From Candidatus Obscuribacterales bacterium (GTDB lineage Bacteria; Cyanobacteriota; Vampirovibrionia; Obscuribacterales; Obscuribacteraceae), in contig JAIERK010000023.1 in the NCBI GenBank assembly GCA_019746975.1, forward strand, positions 1 to 47,361: a stretch of DNA of 47,361 nt, in the 5' to 3' direction. The notes under the pieces are model-generated. The model was not told the DNA's origin and searched no databases. It worked only from the letters and a program-made list of their open reading frames with translations. Of the stretch, positions 15,120 through 27,000 are shown piece after piece. Within the stretch, counting starts at the first letter, position 1; every line of letters starts with the position of its first letter. Made by a program: the position numbers and the translations under genes.

Positions 15120-17018
15120 TCAGAGAGATCTCGCTACCGCCTTGAGACCGATCTCCTGTCGCAGGTCTTCTGGAGTGTGGCTTGCCTGTCCGAGTTCTTC
15201 TGTCTTAACGGTGTCGGTGACTTGTTCGGTTGGCGGTGCTGCCTCGGTGGTTACGCTTTCGCTTGTGCTGCTGAGGGCACTATCTGTAGTGGCAGGCTTG
15301 GCGTGTGCGACTTGATGTGTTTGCATGGATTGTGCGTGTGCAGCCTGAGCATGGGCGGCGTGCTGGGCTGGAGCATGAGGCTGGGCGTGGGCGATTTGAT
15401 GCTCTGCTCCGCCTGTGTGATGTGCGGTGTGACCTGGATGGGATGGAGCGCTCTGATGAGGCGCGGTGTTGTGTGTGTTGGTGGCGTGGGTGGTGGCATG
15501 TCCTCCGGCGTGTCCTGCGGGGCTGTGGTGCGCCATCTGCATGTGGGCTCCGCCATCAGGCATTGCCAGGTGCTCGCCTGGATAGATCAGATCGGGATTC
15601 GAGCCGATAACGTCAGTGTTCTGGTTGTACAGAGAATGCCAATTTTGTCCGCCACCCAGGTGATCTCTGGAAATGTTCCACAAATTGTCACCTGATCTGA
15701 CAACGTAGTCGGATGCGCCTGGCATGCCATCAGCACCCGGTAACTTCAGATCCGTACCTGAATATATTAGATCCGGATTACTGCCTATCGCATTCTTGTT
15801 TAACTCATAAATTTCGGTCCATCGAGATCCTGATCCAAGATCTTGCTTGGCGATATTCCAGAGATTGTCTCCGCGCTCAACCATGTGATGTGCAGGCGCA
15901 TCCGTGGCTGGTCCGACGCTATCGCCTGATGGTGTTGTTCCGTCGCCTGGTTGAGTGACACTATTGGTGGTGCCTTCATTGATCAGCGAGCCGCGACTGT
16001 CAAGAGCGCCAGTCTCTCCACCCGATTGAACCTGGGGCTGTGGCGTTGGTGGTGCAACTTGCGAGGACGGGGCCTGCGTCATTTGAGCCGTAGGGACCTG
16101 CGATCCGCCGATCGTTGGAGCGAATGAATTGCCTCCCCCTCCCTCCATTGCGATAAAGCGGTTCGAACTGACATCGATGTTGGTGCTACCGCCGTTGAGG
16201 TAAGTGCTGCCGTCGACCGAGTTCATTTCATACAATGATGTTCCTGGATTGACACCTCCACCGACGTTGAGATTATGCGCCGCCGAGAATGGCTGGTGCT
16301 CGAGGCTCAGTGTGACTGGATTCGCGCCTACTTTGGTCCCGGCTTCCATAAGACCGTTCTGCAACATGGTTTGGAACGGATTGTTGGTGCCCAAGGTGGT
16401 GAGAGTCAGCGGGAGATCGTGAACGATGACGGTGGCGAGCGATGTGAAGGCATTCTGTGCTACGGCCGCCCACATGGTCGGGTCGAGGAATGCCATGAGT
16501 CCGCCGTCAGCGGGGAAGAAGAATGCCATGAGAGCCGAGAAGAAATCTCCGACTACGCCCATCAAACCAGGCATTTTCAGAATCATTTGAACTAGAGGCG
16601 AAATTGGCTCTCCACCAGGAGGTACAGGGCCCAAGACCCCTTGCTCGAGCCCCGGTAGAAGCGCCTGGTCTGCTCCGGGGAGCATCTGAGCCTCGAGTCC
16701 GGGTAGTTTTGCGGCGCTCGATAATGCTGACTCTACTGCAGATCTGGCTCCACCAGCCCACGTGTCCATATTGGTGAGCTGGAAATCCGGCGTACTGAGC
16801 GAGTTGCCCATTGATGCGTCCGCGCCGATACCACCAGCGTCGATCTTGAGGTCCGGAAGCTGTGGTTGCCCGCTATTTGCATGGAAAAAGTCGCGAGCCG
16901 CATGCACGTCGGTAGTTTGCGACAACTGATTGCCAACACGTCCGTCAACAGCCGTTGATTCGAACTTATGATTGTTGAGAATGTCGCCCGATTCAACGGG
17001 TTGCAGCTCAGGACGCAT
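15120..17018 (-). CDS. Two-LysM protein with His/Ala-rich C-terminus
   Basis: The protein has 632 residues. LysM repeats bind N-acetylglucosamine-containing glycans such as peptidoglycan. Two copies lie near residues 382-430 (MVERGDNLWNIAKQDLG...NPDLIYSGTDLKLPG) and 440-490 (YVVRSGDNLWNISRDHLG...NPDLIYPGEHLAMPD). Between about 490 and 590 is a low-complexity tract in which His, Ala, Thr and Gln dominate (HATTHATNTHNTAPHQS; HAPAQHAAHAQAAHAQ). The N-terminal part has a hydrophobic region (145-210, ILKMPGLMGVVGDFFSALMAFFF) but no classical signal peptide. Wall association or metal binding by the His tract are inferences. The start ATG 17018 lies about 38 nt after a predicted transcription start. 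Confidence 0.85.
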   Translation of the reverse strand: MRPELQPVESGDILNNHKFESTAVDGRVGNQLSQTTDVHAARDFFHANSGQPQLPDLKIDAGGIGADASMGNSLSTPDFQLTNMDTWAGGARSAVESALSSAAKLPGLEAQMLPGADQALLPGLEQGVLGPVPPGGEPISPLVQMILKMPGLMGVVGDFFSALMAFFFPADGGLMAFLDPTMWAAVAQNAFTSLATVIVHDLPLTLTTLGTNNPFQTMLQNGLMEAGTKVGANPVTLSLEHQPFSAAHNLNVGGGVNPGTSLYEMNSVDGSTYLNGGSTNIDVSSNRFIAMEGGGGNSFAPTIGGSQVPTAQMTQAPSSQVAPPTPQPQVQSGGETGALDSRGSLINEGTTNSVTQPGDGTTPSGDSVGPATDAPAHHMVERGDNLWNIAKQDLGSGSRWTEIYELNKNAIGSNPDLIYSGTDLKLPGADGMPGASDYVVRSGDNLWNISRDHLGGGQNWHSLYNQNTDVIGSNPDLIYPGEHLAMPDGGAHMQMAHHSPAGHAGGHATTHATNTHNTAPHQSAPSHPGHTAHHTGGAEHQIAHAQPHAPAQHAAHAQAAHAQSMQTHQVAHAKPATTDSALSSTSESVTTEAAPPTEQVTDTVKTEELGQASHTPEDLRQEIGLKAVARSL

Positions 17019-17062
17019 GGTAACTCGGATAGTAAGTGCTGACGGAAAATCAGAGGTACCTC

Positions 17063-17091
17063 GTTATAATTTATAATGGAGTTGATGTCAA
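17063..17091 (-). promoter_or_regulatory. Strong sigma-70-type promoter of the LysM gene
   Basis: On the minus strand TTGACA (17086-17091), a 17-nt spacer and TATAAC (17063-17068) form a near-consensus promoter. Transcription should start near 17056, giving a leader of about 38 nt before ATG 17018. Confidence 0.8.
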
Positions 17092-17304
17092 GGGGGTTAA
17101 GCGCAGTGTTCGCGGCTCTTGCGCCTTTTGCTCCGCATCCTGGCCTGTGAGACAGAATGACGACGGGTGTCACCGACCTTCGACCAGGTATTCTTAAACC
17201 TGGTTCGATGCAGATGGCGTGTAGATTAAATCTGGGTTGGCTGTGAGTATCGCAAATATCTAAACCAGCTCTTCAGGAGTGCTGTTGTTACAAGCTCTCT
17301 GGAC

Positions 17305-17390
17305 TGTATGGTGGCACGACAACCGCCTCCGGGCGGTTCATAGTTATATTTCCAAACAGGACGGACCTGTCGATGTTGTGCCACCATACG
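17305..17390 (+). ncRNA. Candidate structured RNA with three-way junction
   Basis: GTATGGTGGCACGAC (17306-17320) pairs with GTTGTGCCACCATAC (17375-17389): 12 perfect pairs, one G-U wobble, then two more pairs. Inside are two hairpins: AACCGCC-TCCG-GGCGGTT (17321-17338) and ACAGG-ACGGA-CCTGT (17356-17370). The wobble is tolerated only if the plus strand is transcribed. It lies about 300 nt upstream of the gene at 17688 in a gene-free stretch. A small inverted-repeat element (MITE) is an alternative; no target-site duplication is evident. Confidence 0.5.
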
Positions 17391-17391
17391 T

Positions 17392-17687
17392 AGTGTCAGA
17401 TTTGTTGGTGCAATGGTGCTGTATCTGGTATCGGGTGTTTGCGTGCCTGACCTCATCGTACCTTTCCTTCATGCATTCATCGCATTTTGTTAGAAGTCAT
17501 GAAATTTTCATGCGAAGGCCTTTCGCGATGCTTGTGTGGCGCGTGGATACATGGTTCCAACCAGAACACACGTGGCCCAAGAAGTATCTGTCGGCGCTTC
17601 TAGTCCACCCTCTTGACTTGGACAAATTTGTCACGATTTTTCCGTAGAGTCCTAAATTGCGGGGAGAATACGAAATAGGGGGGATAT
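17392..17687. other. Upstream region of the small/giant gene pair
   Basis: About 300 nt with no gene. It holds the 12-nt palindrome GACAAATTTGTC (17621-17632), a possible operator, overlapping the region where a promoter for the gene at 17688 would be expected (TTGACT at 17613-17618, no good -10). Confidence 0.4.
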
Positions 17688-17942
17688 ATGCAGGCAGCCA
17701 CGAACGACCACTCAATACCTCAAGACAATCATCAACAAATCGCTAGCAGTCTTTCGACCGAGACCCCGATAAATGAAGAGGGTCTCTCCGGCCCGGGGGG
17801 ACCACAGGGGTCCAACGGCGCACTTTTAAGAGCAGAAGCTAATGCTGACTTCAAGTCTCTTCAGGGTTATTGGAATCGAATTATCGTCAAAGATATGGCT
17901 TCCAAAACCAGTTTTGATTTGCCCGACGTCCTTATTTCATAG
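17688..17942 (+). CDS. Small hydrophilic protein preceding the giant gene
   Basis: This is an 84-residue protein starting MQAATNDHSIPQDNHQQ, with a Gly/Pro-rich centre (GLSGPGGPQGSNG) and a final YWNRIIVKDMASKTSF. A run of six G lies 5 nt before ATG 17688, a very strong ribosome-binding site that supports real translation. It ends 111 nt before the 3785-residue gene on the same strand and may be co-transcribed with it. There is no signal peptide, no Cys and no recognisable family. Its composition suggests an intrinsically disordered protein. Confidence 0.6.
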   Translation: MQAATNDHSIPQDNHQQIASSLSTETPINEEGLSGPGGPQGSNGALLRAEANADFKSLQGYWNRIIVKDMASKTSFDLPDVLIS

Positions 17943-18053
17943 TTTCAATAACCTTTTCCAATTGACCATCCGATTCGCGACATGCAGCGCATAAGCGCTG
18001 CTCTTCGCGAAAGAGCTGTTCGTGCTCGAAGTTTCTTTGAGGAGTAATGCGCT

Positions 18054-21000
18054 ATGACGCGAGAGTACAAGCTGAATGTCGATCAGCCCGTGACATTCGA
18101 TGAGAGTTACAATGATGACCAGACTTCTGATTCCGAGTCTCATTGCCACGAGGCTCGGAGCAAGGCCTACTGGGGTGTGCTCAAGGCGAATAGAGACTCT
18201 GATGTTGCTGGTTCGAACTCCTGCGAACCGCTATATGATGCTGAAAATGGTGCTGCGAACATCGATTTGTCGCCTGTGTCTTGTGATGCTGGAGTAGAAG
18301 GTTTTGAACCGATGCCTGGTCTGGAATGCACGGAGGTGCTCCAGTCTTATCCAATCGCCGAGCCGGTAGAGGACACTGCAGGTGGTGTAGTCGATTTGTC
18401 ACAGGCTCTCTCATCAGACCAACCCAAAATAGAAGAGCCTCAAGATAAATCTCCCGAAAGCAAGTCGAATGTCGAACCTTCGACTGCCGATGCATTTACG
18501 GATATCGAATTGTTGGCGACATTAGATTTCGAAGGTGAGCTCGAAACGGAGAAAACTCCAGAGCTAGAGCCGGCGACCGGTGAAAAGCAACTGAGCAATC
18601 TCCAGCAGTTTTTGCTTCAACGAATGGACAAAATGTCGGAGACAGACATCAATAAGCAGCTTTTGAAATCGACAACCACTCAGTTGATTGAGCTAATAGA
18701 CAACCTTGACGTTGACCGCCGTAAGAAGTTTGAACTTATAAGAAGTAACCCAATTCGCTTACTGCAACTTGCCAACGCTGAGCTAAAAGAGAAGGGCAAA
18801 ATCGCCGTTAAAGAAGCGCTGAAATCTGGTGCTATCGACGAGAAGACCGCGCAAGCCTTTCAACAGGCTCTCGGCAAAGATCTGCTTCCGAAAGAAGTAA
18901 TCATGCTGATGCTCAAAGGCGAAATGAAGTCTGGCAAATTCGATCTTTGCACGAAGTCGGTCTATACGAGCTTGATTGAGTCTGTCGAGCGCGATATGCG
19001 TAAGCAAGTCACGAGAAAAGAGTTTGGATTGCAGGAGCGCTCTGAGAAGGATGGTTCGCCCTTGTGGAAGCGCCGAATAGATCTCACCTCCGGCGCTTCT
19101 CCGAAGTCAGCGTCTGATGCTGATGCGTATTATCTAGGGCTGGGTTCTTCTCACGTACCTGATGAAAAGGCTTTGAGTGAGCTTGGTAAGCTGTTCGAGC
19201 GAACTCAGGCGATGCGCGGTGATTCGAAAAATGCAAAGGCAGAACGCGAGTTTCAAACAATCATCGGCGACAAAATTAAATTGGTGAATGACCGCGCACT
19301 CTTCGTGTCAATTCTCTCGGAGACGACGGCGACGATCAAAAGACAATTCAATTCCGGCGAGCTCCCGGAATCGTTGAAGCAAGAGTTGATGGTGGCGCAA
19401 AAGGAAGACAAGTTCGATCAAAAGGTCCTCGAGCTGGCACAGAAATATGTCGTTGGTCGCATTGAGTCTATCTTGTCACAACAAGAAAAGTTGGGGCTCA
19501 TCACGCTTCAAGAGCGAAACAGACTTGCAGAGCTGGCAAAAGAAGGGAGCTTGCTTGGCACAACCGCGGCCGCGATGATTAGGGAAGAGTCTGCTGCCGG
19601 CGAGGTCGGAATCGTCAGCAGAGCCTCGGCTCGAACGTTGGAGAGTCAGTACAACACCAAGTACTGGAGCTATCGTAACAGCGCTAAGACCAATAATGGC
19701 GGCGCAGTCAAGCTAATGGTGCCCGAAAAGGGCGAGAAGGAAAAGTTCGTAGCACCGGAAAAAACTGGCGAGAGCAAAGTAGCGGGACCAGATAAAAGCT
19801 CTGAGGGAAAGAGCGGAGTACCCGGAAAAGCTGACGAACGCAAAGTAGATATGCCGGACAAGCCGATCTCCCTAAGTGCAAAATCTCAAGGAAAAGCGCT
19901 TGATGCTGACACTATTACCGGTGCCGTAGAAAGCATGAAAAAACTGGATGCCTGGCTCGAGTCGGTGGGCGAAAAGCGTGACGCGAGGATTGATGGGCTG
20001 CACAAACTTATTGTTCCGCTGTCTCATGTGGTTGATCAAAAGTTGGTATGGAAGCACTACCAGGAAAGCCTCAAAGCGGATGTCAAAGTACGGTATCAGT
20101 CCAAAGTAGGTCTGGATCAAATGGTGCTATCCGAGCTGGAGTCGATGGAGAAGTCCTCTAACAAAGCCGGCTTCGAGAGCAAGATTTCGGAGATTGCCGA
20201 GGGCGAACTGAAGAAGGTCCTGAAGCTAGAGCTTCAACAACAACGAGATAACGGAGTTCTATCCTTTGGTGAGTTCGAATCGGAGGCAAAAAAAATTGCT
20301 GACGGCGAACCTCCCGAGTCGCTGTTCGACTCGATGCTGAGTAAAGAGCAATCGAAGAATGAGTTTGGCTCAGCGACTCGAGCGTTCTATGGAGCGCTCG
20401 TCGAGAAGTACAATGTCGAGGCTCCTCAAAATTACTTAGCGCTGCGCCGTGCCGGGTTGGACGTCCCGCCTGGTTTTCTCGCTGGTGGCATGCTGGATGA
20501 TTCCGGTCGCATTATGAGTCCGGATCGAATCGCTTCTATGTTTGCCTTTTCGCTCCATCAAAAGATAGGCACAGGTCTTCTCAAGATCGATACATCAAAA
20601 GTTCCGGATGATACCACTGAATTGTTCCAACTGGCCCGTTGGAATAAGGGTGCATCAGCCATACTGCTCGCACACTTTCACAAAGTCGAATGTGAGCGAC
20701 TCGACAAGGCAATCGTCAAGATTGGTCGACCGGAGTGGAAGCGCGAGGGGTCAATGCCCGTAGAGGATTGGCTCGCCCGCGTCGGACCGATGGTTGATCT
20801 GACCATGGAGATTAAGTTTGCTGTCCAGGCTATGGTTCTGTCGGAGAGTCTTCGCGCAGGACGCGGACCCTCGCAGGATGAGTACGATGCGCTCAGGAAG
20901 AACTTCCCTGGCAAAATTGAATTCAAGGGTTCTGAAGTGACCTCAGTTCAGCTGGATCTTCCTGAGAAGCTGACGCCCAGCTTTGAAAGTAGTGAAAAAC

Positions 21001-24000
21001 TGAGAAAGATCAAGGAGTGGTTCAAAGCCAACGAGGCGCGAGCAACGCAAGCGATGGAAGCGCTTGCCAATGCTGCCCTTAACGAGAAGCTGATTTTAGT
21101 CTGGCAGGAACAGCCGCTCGACAACGGCAAGGTTATGAAAGATGGAAAGGTTCAAGATTGCAACCTCCTGAGAAATAGGCTCCGCGTAGAAAATGTCACC
21201 GACAGTGATGGCAACAAAAAGGTTCGAATTCACAGCTTCAATGAATTTTGCTACAGCGAGCTTTGGAATCTCTACGACATCGGCGCCCGCGAGGTCGATG
21301 TTCGTCCGGCATTGATCCTCGCCGGTCCGAGTGCTGTTGAGAAAGCTCTCGAAGGAAAGGTCAAGCGTGAGGCCTTATTGCCGCTATACAGGCAGCTCAA
21401 GGAAGCCGAAGACTCATTCAACAAACAAAGCGAAGCAAGCACTGAAAACAAGAACATCATCGCGACCATGACCGACATCCTGAAAAAGGCGGGTGTAACT
21501 GACGCGGAAGCTGTCTGTGCGAAGATTTTTACGAGTTATACCGATTACAATGAGACCGATATGGTTTGCATTTTGAATGGCGGCAAAGTGCAAATGATGC
21601 TTGCCAAAGAAGTCCAGTCCTGGCGTAGCGGTGAACAGTTAAAGGAAATAGGCTGCAAGGGACTGGTCATCGCGATGGATGTCGGCATGTTCGCCATTGG
21701 CCTGGGTGAACTTGTTGCTGCATACAGGGTGGCGCAGGCGGTCAAAGCGGTGTCATGTGCGGTTATGCGGCAGGCATACTCGCAGGCTATACAACAGTTG
21801 ATTAAACAGGCCGTCAAGAATTTCGCCCTTTCTCTATCCGGAGCGTTGCTCAGCAATGCACGCACGCAGTCCGCGCAGGAAGGCAGATGGTTGCGTGAAG
21901 CAAGGGATCTCGTCTTTGTCGGCGATGGGGTTGTGAGTCTCGCCAAAGGTGGACGCGGAGTATTGAATCGATTCGGTATGTTCAAGCCCTCGCCTCAGGC
22001 GCAAGCGACGGGTGCCGTTATGAACCAGTTCAAGCGGCCGTTCGGCTATGGCTCTTATGCATTGGAAACTTGGAACCTGGGGTGCCAGGTCGTAGTCGGT
22101 ACACAGCTTTCCACTCATCTGGCCGAGAGGGCTGGAAAGAAAAAGCTCCCACATGGTCTAAAGTACGGCAACGAAACCTTGCTTGGTTTGCTGAATGACG
22201 GCACCAATGGCAGTCGACTGATTGGCGATGGCACCAAATATGATGCCGCCGGAAATGCGCCCGAGCGCTTTTTTGCTGATCTTGGTAAAACGATTGCAGG
22301 CAAGGATTTCTATGCCGCGCAACGGCTCGCAGACCACGAATCTCAGATTCTGAAACAGTTGCAGACCGGCAAAGGAGTATCGAACGACCTGTTGAAACGT
22401 TACTTCAACGCGACCGATGATGGTGAAAAAGTTTTTCTTGCGCTCGGGCTGTTAAAGCTTGCACAGAAGCCGGACGGTACGTTAACAAATGACCTCGGTC
22501 GATTTGGCGTCGTCGATGTGACGTCTGAATTGCTCATGACGGAGGTCAAGAAGGGATTTGCCAATGGTTCCGCGGAGCGGAAGATGCAGATTGGTCGGGC
22601 TCTGGTCGCCATGGACTTGATGAATTGGCCGGAGTACTCGACAGTTTGTCGCGACGTCTTGAAAGATGCCAAATCGTCTTCCGAGGCGAAGACAGATGCT
22701 CTTCTCGACCTGGCATTGTGTATAAAATTCATCGGTCAGCAATCGCCTAACGATCCCAAAGCCGCATTCCAATCGTTCGGTTGTTCTCCGGAAGAATTGA
22801 AAGGTGTACTTCGAAAGACGGCTGAGTCGGAGACCGATCCCAACGTCAGGGGCATGGCTGTGGGACTGGCTCATGCATTCTCGCTGAATGATCCAGCCAA
22901 GACTGCGCAGCTGGTCGATAAGTGTGCTGCCGACTGGCGGATGATCAAGCTGAACAATGAGATCAAGGATTTAGAGCAAAGAGCAAAGGAAGCAACTTTC
23001 TTTGAAATCAAGGACAAGGTTACTGATGCTGTCAGCTCCTTCATCAATAGGTCTGAAGCTGGGAGTAATTCCGACGTTGTAAATCCTTTTGAAACACAGC
23101 GTAAGATGCTGGCGTCCCGACTTTTCGACGCTCGTGAAGAGCTCGCGGATTTACGAGAGAGCTTGGCAATAGAGGATAACCCAGCACTATCAGGTGAGCT
23201 TGCGAACTCTCAAAAATCCAGCGATGGAGCGAAAGGACCAGAGCTATTTTCGCTATTGGAGGAGCTGGGTAAACTCCAAAACTTGAAAGCAGAGTTGAAA
23301 ACCGCGGGACACTGTCATCCGGACCCTGAAAGCGTTGAGAAGAAGATTGCCGAGTTGACCGTAGCGATCAAAGCCGCTGAGGTGCGATTGGGTGCGCCCG
23401 ACCGTGGCTTCAAAGTCGATCTTAATGCCTCTCAATTACCGGCGATTCCGCAGTCTCTTTCGAAAACGGTTGGTAAGCGGCTGGTGGCAGAGCTGTCAAC
23501 AAATGATTCTGACTCAGTCACAATCGCCAGGACCAAACTGAATGCAATCGATGCGCTGGATCTTCTCAAAGAGCAGGATTGCGCGCTATCGGACCGAGAG
23601 TACGTCGATAAGATTGTCGATCTGATTAGAATGGACAATGGCGTAGTCGCCACGGAGGCGCTCCAGAAGCTGCTCGCGCGTGGTATCAATAGTTTGACAC
23701 CTGAGCAGCAAAAGCAAATCCAAAGAGAGCTTTTGTATGTTTTAAAACGCAATCATGCAATTGATCCGGCTTTGCAATCGACTCATCCTGATGAGGCGAA
23801 GCGCAGTGCGGATGAGAGTGTGAGCGCCAAGATTGAGCTGATGGAGATGCTCAAAGCTCTGCTCGATACCAAGGTGTTTAGCCCTGCAGTCAACGAGCAA
23901 TTCATCGATGAGATCGTCAAGCTGATCGATCCATCTGACGCGAACTATGCGGCATCACACCCGTCTTTGCGGGAAGCCGCCGCCAAAGCGCTTGGAAGCC

Positions 24001-27000
24001 TCAAGGCGCAGATGTCAGACTTGCCTGTGGATAAGATGCAAAAGATCTTCAAGGTCTTGCACGATACGATGCGACCATACTCGCCGGCTAAGAATAATGC
24101 GCTGGCCACCGGAGAACCAGAGACCGATGTGCGCCGCGCCGCATATCACACCGCCAAGCTTCTTGAGGATCGCGACCTCAAGGAGTGTGCAAAGGAATTC
24201 AAAGATTCCGAGAAGGACCCGCTATTGCGCAGCAAGTATGCCACCGAAGAACTTTCGACGTTGCGTCCCGATCGGCCCGAATGTGCATTGAGGATATTCG
24301 AGAAAGAAACCGACCACTGGATTAGAGTTGCTTTTCATAGCGCAGTACAGCCTGCAGATGCAGCTCTTCAAAAATACATGCTCAATGCCAAAGTTCATCC
24401 TGACTCGTTGAAGGACTCGCAGAAACAGCTCAGAAAGGATCTTGCTACTGCGAGCAAGCAGTTCGTGTTCGAGCCGGACCCCTTTGCCATCAATCCGAGG
24501 GCTAACTTTGCATTGCACTCTCAAATCTGGTTCGGGTCAAACCCATTTCAGAAGGAATACGATACCGCAGTAGCAAAAGCGTACAAAGACGACACAAAGC
24601 GGGTTGATGATGCCTGGAACCAAGTGAAGGCTGATGCAGCACTTGGTGGCGAGACCGGTCAAACCGCGAAAGCAGCGCTCTTGTGGATGGTCAGCCATGC
24701 TGGACTATACGATCTGCGAGCCGCCAAGGCGATTCGCGAATTGCTCACGAAGGAGATTCCAGATAAAGAGCTCTTCTTCTTCGGGTTTAGTGAAGCGTAT
24801 CGAGGCGATACTCATTCGATTATTCCGGATAATGTTCGAACAGAGCTCTTAGAAGGGCTCAACGAGCTGGCTGAGCAAGACAAGAGTGGCAGTATGAAGG
24901 AGTGGATTGGTCGCATCGCGACGGATGCTCTTGAATTCGAGCTCAAGCAGCCCAGTACGCCGGGCGTTGTTAGCGCATCGGATAAACGAAAGATTACCCT
25001 TATCGGTTTGCTCAACAAATGCGAGTACGCGCTGGGGCTGAGCAAAGTCAAGTCGTTGCAAGCCTCTGTCGGTGGCCGGTATGTCTATCATGAATCGGTT
25101 AGGCAGGCTGGCCTGGAATTCGAGCGGGCGCTCAACGAGCGCACTCCGAAGAGCCCGGGCAGCGAGAAAGCTTGCGCGGATCTGCTAAAGACCGCGGTCG
25201 ATGGAAGAAAGCTATTTCAAAAGAGAGTCGATGAGAAGAATGCTCCTATCGCAGCGCCTGTACCGAAAGAACCTGGCGAGGCGGACGACAAGCTCTCCGC
25301 GTTAGAGCGTCGACGTCTAGAGTACAAGCGCCTTTCGGACGACGGAAAAGCAATCGACAGCGTGACGGCCCGGCGCGCGATCAATGATGCTTGCTGCAGC
25401 CAACCGATTACTTCGACAAAGGACCTTCGCATTCCGCATCTGCAGATTCTGCTCAAAGATGAGAACAATTCCATCGCGCTCTCCGTCGCCTGGCATCTCG
25501 TCAAGGCTGCTGATCCTGCCCTCACCAGGGATGAGAATCATAGGAAGTTGATTCGATCTCAAGCGTTTTACAAAGATGCAATCGGCAAACTTCAGGAGTT
25601 GGAGAAAGACAAGAAGTCAGATCCAGAGACTGCCAGTGATGCTACGCGCCTGCTTGCTATCGTCAAGGATTGGGATTCGAACAACATAGTCGACTCAACA
25701 TCCAGCAAGAAAGTCTTTGCCGATAAGACTGTCAGCAATGCTTTCGAGACCTTGGATCCCCTGAAATCAAAAGCGCCAGTATCGCAAAAATGCGAGGCGA
25801 TCGAATTGCTGGTGTTAATTGCCTCCAGAGAGTTCAACGCTGGAAAGCCTGAGCTTCAGCAAGAAGTGGAAAGTCTGATGCGTCAACTTTCCTCCACCAG
25901 AGACGGGCAGCTTGGCATTGCCATTGCCGATGCCGTTAGAAAGACGCAGAGCGAAAATCCTTACACTGAGAGCATTGATCTCCGTGGCAGGCGTGTTCTG
26001 AATTTCAAGAATGGGACGAAAACCGTGATAACGGAAGGACCGGACCATTGCAAAATCGAATACCCTGATGGCTCTTGGATGAAGTGCACCATGGATGGTG
26101 TCGGTAGCATCGACAAGTACGAAGATAGTCGCCACCCAGGAGTAGAGAAACTCGCCGGTCGAGACTTTACTCGGGGCTCGATTAGAATCAGTCGAAGTAC
26201 AGGAGCAATAATCGAAGATGATGCTGCGAATGTCAGAAGTGTTCGTCTCGCGAGCGGTGAGTCCTGGTCTTATTTCCGAGGTGACGTGAAGGCGGGAGAA
26301 GCACTCTGTAAGCTGGCTAAAGATGGCGCAGGGCTTCAGTCGGCGTCGATCAAAGACTCTGTCGATGGCTGTCAGTTCGACTCTGACGTAATTCGCGATC
26401 CTGGTGATTTGCGATTGAAGGAGTTCAACGTAATGCTGGCAAAATCGGAGCCAATGTCGGATTCCGAGCGTCAGAAAAAGTTCGCCGCTGCCCGAGCAAT
26501 CATCGGAGCCAAGGCTGGTGCTATCGAGCCATCGATTTATGCCGAGGCCAAGGCCGTGTTCTTGCAAGAAGAGCTGAAGGGCACTTTCTTGAAAGACGCT
26601 CCCGTTGAGCAGATCCTTTCAGAAATGAATGACGCAGCTGTCTTCTTTGGTCGGATCAAAGACGGGGATCAGCGCAGGAAGATGTTCGTCGAGGCGCTCG
26701 AGAGTAAGGAGCCCCGAATCAGAACTCTTGCGGCGAAGATAATTGCGTACGACAAGAATTCGGCGTTCACCGATAAGGATCGGCTGGGTGCCCTGAAGGT
26801 CGTGATTAGTGATGCTACACTTGTAGATTCAGTCAACAACGATGATCGAAAGGTCGGCGATTTACACTCGATCATCAATGAGTTGTCAGCCACTTTGGGC
26901 AATGTGGAAGCCAATCTGGATGCAACGCGCAGTGTCAAAATTGAGAGCGGTAAACTTACGAAGCTGACCGTAAATTACGCTGACGGCAGCGTAGATTGTC

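Noticed and set aside
25815..26567. 250-codon antisense frame in the same giant gene
   Set aside because: A shadow of the sense frame; no start signal or protein-like features.
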